Assembly (NCBI GenBank): GCA_964351885.1
Contig: CAYGPP010000160.1
Location: 1-7,931 of the forward strand
Origin: Marinoscillum sp964351885
GTDB lineage: Bacteria > Bacteroidota > Bacteroidia > Cytophagales > Cyclobacteriaceae
Direction of reading: 5' to 3'
Length of the DNA stretch: 7,931 nucleotides
Positions 1 through 5,073 of this stretch are shown here, piece after piece. How positions within the stretch are numbered: the first letter of the stretch is position 1; every line of letters begins with the position of its first letter. A program made the position numbers and the translations under genes. The notes beneath the pieces are model-generated. The model made no database searches, was not told where the DNA came from, and saw nothing but the letters and a program-made list of their open reading frames with translations.

Positions 1-71
1 CCTCCGAAGGATTCAAACCTTCAACCTCCTGAGCCGTAATCAGGTGCTCTATTCAGTTGAGCTAGGAAGCC
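1..71 (-). tRNA. tRNA-Arg (anticodon ACG), 3' end cut by window edge
   Basis: Read on the minus strand, this folds as a cloverleaf: acceptor 5' strand GGCTTCC, D-stem GCTC/GAGC, anticodon stem CCTGA/TCAGG around the loop TTACGGC, variable loop AGGTT, and T-stem GAAGG/CCTTC around the loop TTTGAAT. The anticodon is ACG with G37, as expected for the arginine tRNA reading CGN codons. The visible 3' acceptor bases GGAGG pair with positions 3-7 (one T-G wobble); the last two paired bases, the discriminator and any CCA lie outside the window. Position 19 is A instead of the near-invariant G, and position 56 is T instead of C, so the D-loop/T-loop tertiary pair changes from G-C to A-U. A15 and T48 can still form a Levitt pair. 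It is the only complete-looking copy of three related sequences here. No TAnnTTTG box lies directly upstream, so it may depend on transcription from further upstream. Confidence 0.85.
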
Positions 72-92
72 ATTTCCTTTAATACCTTTTTG

Positions 93-121
93 GTTTGAAT
101 CTAAATTAATTGAATTCAAAC
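93..121. repeat. Short inverted repeat at the end of tRNA copy B
   Basis: GTTTGAAT (93-100) is repeated in inverted orientation as ATTCAAAC (114-121), with a 13-nt AT-rich spacer. The right arm is the T-loop region of the broken tRNA copy at 114-224. The left arm plus neighbouring bases reads GGTTTGAATC, which also matches the T-arm of the complete tRNA, but on the opposite strand. No U-tract follows on either strand, so it is not a convincing terminator. It marks the point where tRNA homology in copy B stops. Confidence 0.5.
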
Positions 122-135
122 TTTCAACCTTCTGA

Positions 136-165
136 TCGAGCCACGTTGGTCGGATCCACGGTGGA
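136..165. repeat. 30-nt hairpin-like insert in anticodon loop of copy B
   Basis: This stretch is absent from the complete tRNA copy, where a single base stands in its place. It contains CCACGTTGG and CCACGGTGG separated by six bases. Each is nearly self-complementary, and the two pair with each other as a 9-bp stem with two central mismatches and a 6-nt loop. It differs in sequence from the 21-nt palindrome but has similar size and character. No second copy is visible in the window. Confidence 0.6.
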
Positions 166-181
166 CCGTAATCAGGTGCAC

Positions 182-202
182 CCTGCCTGCCGGCAAGGCA
201 GG
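182..202. repeat. 21-nt GC-rich palindrome, copy 1 (in D-loop of tRNA copy B)
   Basis: The arms CCTGCCT and AGGCAGG form a 7-bp perfect stem around GCCGGCA; with one bulged A the palindrome is almost complete. It is sharply more GC-rich than its surroundings. It sits between A21 of the D-loop and the 3' strand of the D-stem, exactly where the uninterrupted tRNA at 1-71 shows no insert. The same 21 bases occur at 501-521 at the same tRNA position. Confidence 0.85.
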
Positions 203-214
203 TATTCAGTTAAG

Positions 215-469
215 CTAGGAAGCCATATTTTTCTCCAAATTTAACTTAACCCATTCACGACCTGAGCCACTTTTAAAATATTTTTCTCTTTTTCTTGCCT
301 CGCCTCTATTCTCAAACATTTCAAAGTAAACAATTCCCCAAGGCTTGAAGGCTTTAGTTGACCTTGTTTTGCCCGAATTGTGCTCTGAAAGTCTCCTTTC
401 AAGGTCAGTTGTCATACCTGCATAAAAATTGATTTCATTCTTACTTTTAAGAACGTATACATAAAACAT
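215..469 (-). CDS. Small stand-alone GIY-YIG nuclease
   Basis: This 84-residue protein is a single GIY-YIG domain, the nuclease fold shared by the UvrC N-terminus and some homing endonucleases. The two hallmark strands read VYV (4-6) and YAG (16-18). They are followed by the conserved helix DLERRLSEHN (22-31, with candidate catalytic Arg25 or Arg26), then KPW (42-44), and the helix ARKREKYFKSGSGREW with the expected catalytic Glu62. No DNA-binding module is fused to it. The start ATG has AGAAGG 8 nt upstream. The last three codons (Met-Ala-Ser) and the TAG stop run into tRNA pseudogene copy B, while a tRNA 5' fragment (490-543) lies just upstream of the start. The gene is thus bracketed by tRNA-Arg copies. 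The substrate is unknown. Small UvrC-like GIY-YIG proteins are common in Bacteroidota; a role in a mobile element is inferred from context only. Confidence 0.88.
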   Translation of the reverse strand: MFYVYVLKSKNEINFYAGMTTDLERRLSEHNSGKTRSTKAFKPWGIVYFEMFENRGEARKREKYFKSGSGREWVKLNLEKNMAS

Positions 470-489
470 ATCCTAAACCTTCTTATACC

Positions 490-543
490 ATCAGGTGCTC
501 CCTGCCTGCCGGCAAGGCAGGTATTCAGTTGAGCTAGGAAGCC
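490..543 (-). pseudogene. tRNA-Arg(ACG) 5' fragment, copy C, with palindrome
   Basis: On the minus strand the first 33 tRNA bases (acceptor 5' strand, D-arm, and anticodon stem up to CACCTGAT) are identical to the complete tRNA at 1-71, apart from the 21-nt palindrome inserted in the D-loop. Homology ends just before the anticodon. The following sequence, GGTATAAGAAGGTTT, leads directly to the start of the GIY-YIG gene and may retain GAAGGTTT from the tRNA T-arm. A TAnnTTTG box lies 18 nt upstream, about the same distance as for tRNA-Arg(CCT) in this window. This suggests it is the original promoter-proximal end of the tRNA gene. Confidence 0.8.
501..521. repeat. 21-nt GC-rich palindrome, copy 2 (in D-loop of tRNA copy C)
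   Basis: Identical in all 21 bases and orientation to 182-202, and inserted at the same point of the tRNA D-loop. In copy C the flanking D-stem halves GCTC and GAGC are still perfect. Removing the insert restores the D-arm exactly, so the palindrome is a clean insertion here rather than part of general decay. Confidence 0.85.
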
Positions 544-560
544 ATTTTCTAAATAGAGGG

Positions 561-568
561 CAAAGTTA
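561..568 (-). promoter_or_regulatory. Candidate -7 box upstream of tRNA-Arg array
   Basis: On the minus strand TAACTTTG fits the Bacteroidota -7 consensus TAnnTTTG and ends 18 nt before the first base of tRNA fragment copy C. The well-formed tRNA-Arg(CCT) promoter at 6875-6904 has nearly the same spacing. No TTG is found at the usual -33 distance, which lowers confidence. If active, it would transcribe copy C, the GIY-YIG gene, copy B and the complete tRNA in one direction. Confidence 0.45.
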
Positions 569-619
569 ATAATTTGTCCTATATATCATCGTTAATCACC
601 TAGGTTTTAAAATAGATTC

Positions 620-627
620 TATCTTTG
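620..627 (+). promoter_or_regulatory. Candidate -7 box for the beta-barrel gene
   Basis: TATCTTTG matches TAnnTTTG and lies 17 nt before the ATG at 645, which would give a very short leader. No clear -33 TTG is seen at the right distance. It points away from the candidate box at 561-568, so the 544-644 gap would hold two divergent promoters. Confidence 0.45.
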
Positions 628-644
628 CGCCAAATTACAGATAC

Positions 645-1343
645 ATGAAGCGAATATTCGGAGTTCTCCTTTTGTTTTCCCTCGGATTCACAGCAGTGAG
701 TCAAGATAGAGTCAAACCAGTTCAGCCAGACCTACCAGGAGACCTAATGATTGATTTTGGATTCAATTTCATGACCGAGCAGCCTGATTTACTTCCTAAT
801 CGTACTTGGGGGTCTAACTCATTTGGCATTTACTATAACCATAGGGCTCGAATCAATGATTACATTTCTTTTCACCCGTCTATTGGATTTACCTTTGAGA
901 AGTACGCTTTTGATGATAACTACACTTGGGTGAACGATATCAATGGAGTCCCGACTTTGGATAGTCTATCTGGGGGGATAGTATTGTCTAAAAATAAATT
1001 GGTGGTGAATTATCTCGAAATTCCATTAGAGTTTAGAATTCACCCGTTCAGCACGGTTAAAGGAGAAGGATTTTTTATTGGTTTGGGTGGAGTAGCTGGA
1101 ATGAGAATGGGTGCTGCTCATACTAAAAGGAAGTACTTTCTTGGAGAGAATTCTATAAAGGAAAAGCTCTATGACGACTTCAATATAGCTAGTTTCAGAT
1201 ACGGTCTTCAGGCTAGGTTTGGCTTCAAGACATGTCATCTTTTTTACAAGATGTATATGAACGATATGTTCACTACATCTCCTGATGCTTCTGGCAATAA
1301 CCCTAGGACATTCACCATCGGAATCAACTTCAGTGGATTTTAG
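645..1343 (+). CDS. Outer-membrane beta-barrel protein (porin-like family)
   Basis: The 232-residue protein begins with a signal peptide (MKRIFGVLLLFSLGFTAVS, likely cleaved near residue 19, before Gln-Asp). The rest alternates aromatic/hydrophobic strands with short polar turns, for example DLMIDFGFNFM (34-44), SFGIYYNHRARI, YISFHPSIGFTFEKY, VNYLEIPLEFRIHPF, GFFIGLGGVAGMRMG and RYGLQARFGF, and closes with FTIGINFSGF. A C-terminal Phe and a final amphipathic strand are typical of proteins inserted by the BAM machinery. This resembles the small eight-strand-type outer-membrane beta-barrel proteins abundant in Bacteroidota. PorT of the type IX secretion system belongs to a similar general class, but I do not see specific PorT similarity. 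The ligand or function is unknown. Its stop codon overlaps that of the convergent PAP2-like gene. Confidence 0.8.
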   Translation: MKRIFGVLLLFSLGFTAVSQDRVKPVQPDLPGDLMIDFGFNFMTEQPDLLPNRTWGSNSFGIYYNHRARINDYISFHPSIGFTFEKYAFDDNYTWVNDINGVPTLDSLSGGIVLSKNKLVVNYLEIPLEFRIHPFSTVKGEGFFIGLGGVAGMRMGAAHTKRKYFLGENSIKEKLYDDFNIASFRYGLQARFGFKTCHLFYKMYMNDMFTTSPDASGNNPRTFTIGINFSGF

Positions 1344-1945
1344 CCGAAAAAGGCAAAACTAAAAAAGCAAAAAAGGAAGCCAAAGATCGCTCCACTCCAG
1401 CTCTCAATAGTCGAATGACGATTGAGGTAGAGTCGAGAAGTAGTGGTAAGTCCTGCTAGGAAGAAAATTGTCATTAAAGGCAATAACGTCCCTGTGGCCA
1501 AATACTTAAGAGATAGTGCGGAGTAGAATCCGGCCACTCCCCAGATTCCTGCTGAATGGACGCTTATTTTAAACTTTAAGCTAATCGCCAGAATCACAAA
1601 AATCATTGATGTCACTCCGAGCATCATCACCAAAAGGGATTGAGGCAAGATCATCTTCGTGTAGAACATATAGGTTGAAGCACCATAGAATAGACCTATC
1701 GAGAAGAATGGAAAAGCCCGCTCCCGTATATTGGTAATTTCAAGATTGGATACACGGCTTGTCATGAGCATAAATAGAATTGACAAGCTTGGTATCAGAG
1801 CTGTTGTCACGAAAATTGCCCCAATAAAATAAGGGATGAATTCTTTTGGAATAGGACTGAATATTTCCGGAAGGGTGAGATAGAATAACCCGCTACAGTA
1901 GGTAGCCATCAATAGCGGATGGAACATCGCGGAGACCACCTTCAT
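1340..1945 (-). CDS. PAP2-like integral membrane protein
   Basis: This 201-residue protein is very hydrophobic, with about five or six transmembrane segments. Three spots recall the motifs of type 2 phosphatidic acid phosphatases: TNIRERAFP (Arg74, Arg76, Pro79) for the first, SVHSAG (His130) for the second, and SRLYLNRH (Ser170, Arg171, His177) for the third. In the third, the spacing SR-x5-H is exact, but Glu181 stands where the family has Asp. Canonical PAP2 enzymes dephosphorylate lipid phosphates such as undecaprenyl pyrophosphate at the membrane; whether this diverged form is active is unknown. A GTG at 1957 abuts the rpoN stop codon and would add four residues. I prefer the ATG at 1945, which has AGGTG nine bases upstream and gives the N-terminus MKVVSAMFHPLL. 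It follows rpoN closely and is probably in its operon. Its TAA overlaps the TAG of the convergent beta-barrel gene. Confidence 0.7.
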   Translation of the reverse strand: MKVVSAMFHPLLMATYCSGLFYLTLPEIFSPIPKEFIPYFIGAIFVTTALIPSLSILFMLMTSRVSNLEITNIRERAFPFFSIGLFYGASTYMFYTKMILPQSLLVMMLGVTSMIFVILAISLKFKISVHSAGIWGVAGFYSALSLKYLATGTLLPLMTIFFLAGLTTTSRLYLNRHSTIESWSGAIFGFLFCFFSFAFFG

Positions 1946-1957
1946 AAATACTGACAC

Positions 1958-3406
1958 CTATAGCTGTTTTCTTAATCTAGCAACTGGAATATTGAGTTGC
2001 TCGCGGTATTTGGCGACTGTTCTTCTCGCAATGTTGTAACCTTCACCACGAAGTAATTTTTCCAGCTTGTCATCAGAGAGCGGTTTGGCTTTGTCTTCAA
2101 CCTCAATAAAGCTTTTGAGCTTATGCTTGACCTCTCGACTACTCACATCTTCACCAGAATCTGTGGCAATGCCTTCTGAGAAAAAATATTTCAACGGAAA
2201 GACGCCAAACTCTGTTTGGATGGCTTTACTGTTGGCCACTCTAGATACCGTGGAGATATCCATATTGATAATATCTGCGATATCCTTGAGAATCATCGGT
2301 CTGAGTTTACTCTCATCACCTTCTTGAAAGTACTCATGTTGAAAGTCAAGAATTGACTGCATGGTGTTTAACAATGTGTTTTGTCGCTGTTTAATGGCAT
2401 CAATAAACCATTTCGCACTATCCAATTTCTGCTTGATAAAGGAGACCGTTTCTTTTAGTTTTTTGTCTTTTTTGTCGCTCTTATCATATGCATGTAGCAT
2501 CTCCGAGTACGAGCGACTAACCTTCAGCATGGGTGCATTGCGCGAGTTTAGGCTGAGTTCCAATTTGCCATTGTTATTGGCCAACATAAAGTCAGGTATG
2601 ACGTATTGAGTTTTAACCGTATCTGCGCCGCTTCCTCCTGGTTTAGGATTTAGTTTGGTGATCAGTGCAACAGCGTCCTTCAATACTTCCTCATCTTCTA
2701 TTCCCAGTCTTTTTGCAATCTTATCGTAGTGTTTTTTAGAAAATTCATTGAAGCATCGATCAATAATTTGCTTGGCAATATCTACTAGCTGAATATCATC
2801 TTGTTTCCGTTCTAGTTGGAGTAGTAAGCATTCTTGTAGACTTCTGGCTGCAATTCCTGCCGGATCAAAATTTTGAATTTTGAACAGAACCTCTTCCAAT
2901 TCATCAACGTCCGTTTCTATATTTTGGGCAAAAGCCAAATCATTCACGATGGCTTCCAGTTCTCTCCGAATATAGCCATCAGCATCTATGCTTCCTATTA
3001 ACTGTTCCCCAATCGTGTGTTGTCTTTCATTGAGTTTCAGGTAGCCAAACTGAGTCATTAGCTGTTCGTGCAACGTCAGGCCAAATGTAATCGGCATATC
3101 TCGATCCTCTTCATTTGGATCTCGACCATCGCCTTGCATCTTATATCCAGCATAATCGTCTTGTAGATAATCCTCAATATTATCAGCTTCCGAAGTTTTT
3201 TCTGCCTCCTCAGTTTCTGAGCTACTTTCGTACTCTTCTTCCTTTTCTTTTTCCTCAGCACCTTCTTCTAGCGCTGGATTGACTTCTAACTCTTCTTCTA
3301 TTCTCGTGTCCAATTCGGCAGTTGGCACTTGCAGCAACTTGATAAACTGGATCTGTTGCGGAGATAGCTTCTGGGAAAGTGACTGTGTTAGATTGAGTTT
3401 TTGCAT
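1958..3406 (-). CDS. rpoN: RNA polymerase sigma-54 factor RpoN
   Basis: Full-length sigma-54 (482 residues), which directs RNA polymerase to -24/-12 promoters and needs AAA+ enhancer-binding activators to open them. Region I (1-48) is the Gln/Leu-rich activator-responsive segment, starting MQKLNLTQSLSQKLSPQQ. Region II (about 49-105) is strongly acidic, rich in Glu and Asp. The core-binding region spans about 108-300 and includes NFDPAGIAARSLQECL (179-194). A helix-turn-helix with DIADIINMDISTVSRVANSK lies at 375-394, followed by FGVFPLKYFFSEG. The diagnostic RpoN box ARRTVAKYRE is intact at 460-469 and recognises the -24 element. All regions needed for function are present. It is divergent from asnS and is followed at once by the PAP2-like membrane protein gene. 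Confidence 0.98.
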   Translation of the reverse strand: MQKLNLTQSLSQKLSPQQIQFIKLLQVPTAELDTRIEEELEVNPALEEGAEEKEKEEEYESSSETEEAEKTSEADNIEDYLQDDYAGYKMQGDGRDPNEEDRDMPITFGLTLHEQLMTQFGYLKLNERQHTIGEQLIGSIDADGYIRRELEAIVNDLAFAQNIETDVDELEEVLFKIQNFDPAGIAARSLQECLLLQLERKQDDIQLVDIAKQIIDRCFNEFSKKHYDKIAKRLGIEDEEVLKDAVALITKLNPKPGGSGADTVKTQYVIPDFMLANNNGKLELSLNSRNAPMLKVSRSYSEMLHAYDKSDKKDKKLKETVSFIKQKLDSAKWFIDAIKQRQNTLLNTMQSILDFQHEYFQEGDESKLRPMILKDIADIINMDISTVSRVANSKAIQTEFGVFPLKYFFSEGIATDSGEDVSSREVKHKLKSFIEVEDKAKPLSDDKLEKLLRGEGYNIARRTVAKYREQLNIPVARLRKQL

Positions 3407-3426
3407 TACTTCTGTTTAGCAGAAAT

Positions 3427-3434
3427 CAAAAATA
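3427..3434 (-). promoter_or_regulatory. Weak candidate -7 box for rpoN
   Basis: On the minus strand TATTTTTG fits TAnnTTTG and sits about 20 nt upstream of the rpoN ATG. There is no matching -33 TTG, and the region is AT-rich enough for such matches by chance. Confidence 0.3.
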
Positions 3435-3560
3435 TCATAATTAGGTGATTGTTTGAATATAGAGGGGCTTTCATTTATTCCAAAATGATGTTTACGCGCA
3501 TTTCTGCCTCATGAAGATTAATTTTTATCATACAAGCGGAGTTAAAACGTCAAAAAAAAC

Positions 3561-3568
3561 CATTTTTG
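3561..3568 (+). promoter_or_regulatory. Weak candidate -7 box for asnS
   Basis: CATTTTTG differs from the TAnnTTTG consensus by its first base and would leave a leader of roughly 28 nt before the GTG start of asnS. No clear -33 element is visible. The 195-nt divergent gap between rpoN and asnS shows no other structured RNA or long repeat. Confidence 0.3.
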
Positions 3569-3601
3569 CGCTGTTTTACAGAGACTTAAGTTATTGAAAT
3601 C

Positions 3602-5050
3602 GTGAGAGAAAAACGAATAAAAATCGAGAAGGTACTAGCAACTGACCCGCAGGATCAGGTGCTAACAGTGATGGGATGGGTCCGGACAAAAAGAGCTAGT
3701 AAGAATGTCGCTTTCATTGCACTTAATGATGGCTCCACGGTCAATAACCTTCAAGTGGTTGCGGATGCAGAAAAATTTGGGGAGGATATATTGAAGAGAA
3801 TAAGTACTGGTGCGGGAATTTCTGCCACTGGTCAGCTTGTAGCTTCTCAAGGTGCTGGCCAATCAGTTGAGTTGGTGGCTGAGTCTATTGAAGTATTTGG
3901 GGAGGCAGATGCTGACAAATATCCACTCCAGCCTAAGAAACACAGTCTGGAATTTTTGAGAGAGATCGCCCACTTGAGACCAAGAACGAATACTTTTAGT
4001 GCAATTATGCGTGTACGCCATGCCATGGCTTTTGCCGTTCATCAGTTCTTTAATAGCAAAGGGTTCTTTTATATCAATACGCCAATTATCACTTCATCTG
4101 ATGCTGAGGGTGCAGGCGAGGCTTTCAAGGTGACTAATTTTGACTTAGACAGTATTCCGAAAACGGACGAAGGAGCGGTTGATTTTAAGCAAGACTTTTT
4201 TGAGAAAGAAACGAATCTAACTGTTAGTGGCCAGTTAGAGGGAGAGCTTGCCGCCATGGCATTATCAGAGATTTATACTTTTGGCCCTACGTTTAGAGCC
4301 GAGAACTCCAATACCACGCGTCACCTTGCGGAATTTTGGATGATTGAGCCGGAAATGGCATTCTATGATCTCACTGATAACATGGATTTGGCAGAGGAAA
4401 TGCTCAAATACCTTGTGAAGTATGCCCTTGATAACTGTGCTGATGATTTGGCGTTTTTGGAGAATAGAGCAGCAGAGGAGGATAAGAACAAACCTCAAAA
4501 TGAGCGCGCCGAAATGTCACTGACGGATCGATTGAAATTTGTTCTCGAAAATGATTTTGAGCGCTTGAGCTATACAGATGCCATTGAAATACTGAAAAGG
4601 TCTAAACCGAATCAGAAGAAGAAATTCCAATACCTGATAGAAGAGTGGGGAGCTGATTTACAGTCTGAGCATGAGCGTTTTCTTGTAGAAAAGCACTTCA
4701 AAAAACCGGTAATCCTTTACAATTATCCTAGGGCTATCAAGGCTTTTTATATGAAGCAAAATGACGATGGCAAAACTGTCGGTGCTATGGATATACTGTT
4801 TCCGGGTATTGGGGAGATTATTGGCGGTTCGCAGCGTGAAGAAAACCTCGGCAAGCTCTCTGACCGAATGACCGAAATGGGAATTCCAACGGACGAAATG
4901 TCGTGGTACTTAGATACGAGAAGATATGGTACGGTTCCGCACAGTGGATTCGGTCTCGGTTTTGAGAGAATGATTCAGTTTGTGACTGGTATGGGGAATA
5001 TCCGTGACGTGATTGCTTTCCCTAGGACTCCAGGTAACTGCGAATTTTAA
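3602..5050 (+). CDS. asnS: Asparaginyl-tRNA synthetase (AsnRS)
   Basis: This class IIb synthetase (482 residues) attaches asparagine to tRNA-Asn in the cytoplasm. The N-terminal OB-fold anticodon-binding domain covers about residues 15-105 (GWVRTKRASKNVAFIALNDG). The catalytic domain has motif 1 at about 150-161 (FFNSKGFFYINTP), motif 2 around FRAENSNTTRHLAEFWMIEPE (231-251), and motif 3 GLGFERM (451-457) with its ATP-binding Arg456. The ending RTPGNCEF is typical of AsnRS rather than AspRS. It is somewhat longer than the E. coli enzyme; the extra length may lie in charged segments around 180-205 and 280-345. It starts with GTG; the next in-frame Met (residue 24) is inside the OB fold, so GTG is the credible start. 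A hairpin follows the stop. Confidence 0.98.
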   Translation: MREKRIKIEKVLATDPQDQVLTVMGWVRTKRASKNVAFIALNDGSTVNNLQVVADAEKFGEDILKRISTGAGISATGQLVASQGAGQSVELVAESIEVFGEADADKYPLQPKKHSLEFLREIAHLRPRTNTFSAIMRVRHAMAFAVHQFFNSKGFFYINTPIITSSDAEGAGEAFKVTNFDLDSIPKTDEGAVDFKQDFFEKETNLTVSGQLEGELAAMALSEIYTFGPTFRAENSNTTRHLAEFWMIEPEMAFYDLTDNMDLAEEMLKYLVKYALDNCADDLAFLENRAAEEDKNKPQNERAEMSLTDRLKFVLENDFERLSYTDAIEILKRSKPNQKKKFQYLIEEWGADLQSEHERFLVEKHFKKPVILYNYPRAIKAFYMKQNDDGKTVGAMDILFPGIGEIIGGSQREENLGKLSDRMTEMGIPTDEMSWYLDTRRYGTVPHSGFGLGFERMIQFVTGMGNIRDVIAFPRTPGNCEF

Positions 5051-5051
5051 T

Positions 5052-5073
5052 AAAAGCTTTTAGTTAAGCTTTT
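5052..5073. terminator. Candidate bidirectional terminator between asnS and the M23 gene
   Basis: AAAAGCTT (5052-5059), loop TTAGTT, then AAGCTTTT (5066-5073) form an 8-bp stem that ends in a T-run on both strands. It fills the 9-bp gap between the convergent asnS and M23 peptidase genes and extends into the last codons of the latter. The stem is AT-rich and therefore weak, but position and symmetry favour a shared terminator. Confidence 0.55.

Larger units (their letters stand above)
114..224 (-). pseudogene. tRNA-Arg(ACG) pseudogene, copy B, with two inserts
   Basis: On the minus strand this matches the complete tRNA at 1-71 from its first base (GGCTTCCTAGCT) through the T-loop, then stops before the 3' half of the T-stem. 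A 21-nt palindrome (182-202) interrupts the D-loop. A 30-nt hairpin-like sequence (136-165) replaces one base in the anticodon loop just after the ACG anticodon. Outside the inserts there are four substitutions: C13T, A23T, G43A and G52A. These weaken or break the D-, anticodon and T-stems. The missing acceptor 3' strand and the inserts mean it cannot be a normal tRNA. The GIY-YIG gene at 215-469 ends inside its first ten bases. Confidence 0.85.

Noticed and set aside
136..202. CRISPR-like repeat array
   Set aside because: The palindromes are two copies over 300 bp apart inside tRNA fragments, with no regular spacers and no cas genes.
1338..1358. Short hairpin GCC/GGC with TTT/AAA flanks at the convergent stop codons
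   Set aside because: Only three GC pairs, a mismatch, and no U-tract after the stem on either strand; not a credible terminator.
2067..2609. Two open frames on the plus strand within rpoN
   Set aside because: They are antisense to a well-conserved rpoN coding region and show no recognisable domain.
3076..3261. 61-residue Lys/Arg-rich open frame on the minus strand
   Set aside because: It is a shifted frame of the acidic Glu-rich region II of rpoN; GAA/GAG runs read as Lys/Arg codons out of frame.
3310..3335. Possible sigma-54 promoter (TTGGCAC followed by TTGC)
   Set aside because: The two elements are directly adjacent instead of having the needed spacer, and they lie inside the rpoN coding sequence.
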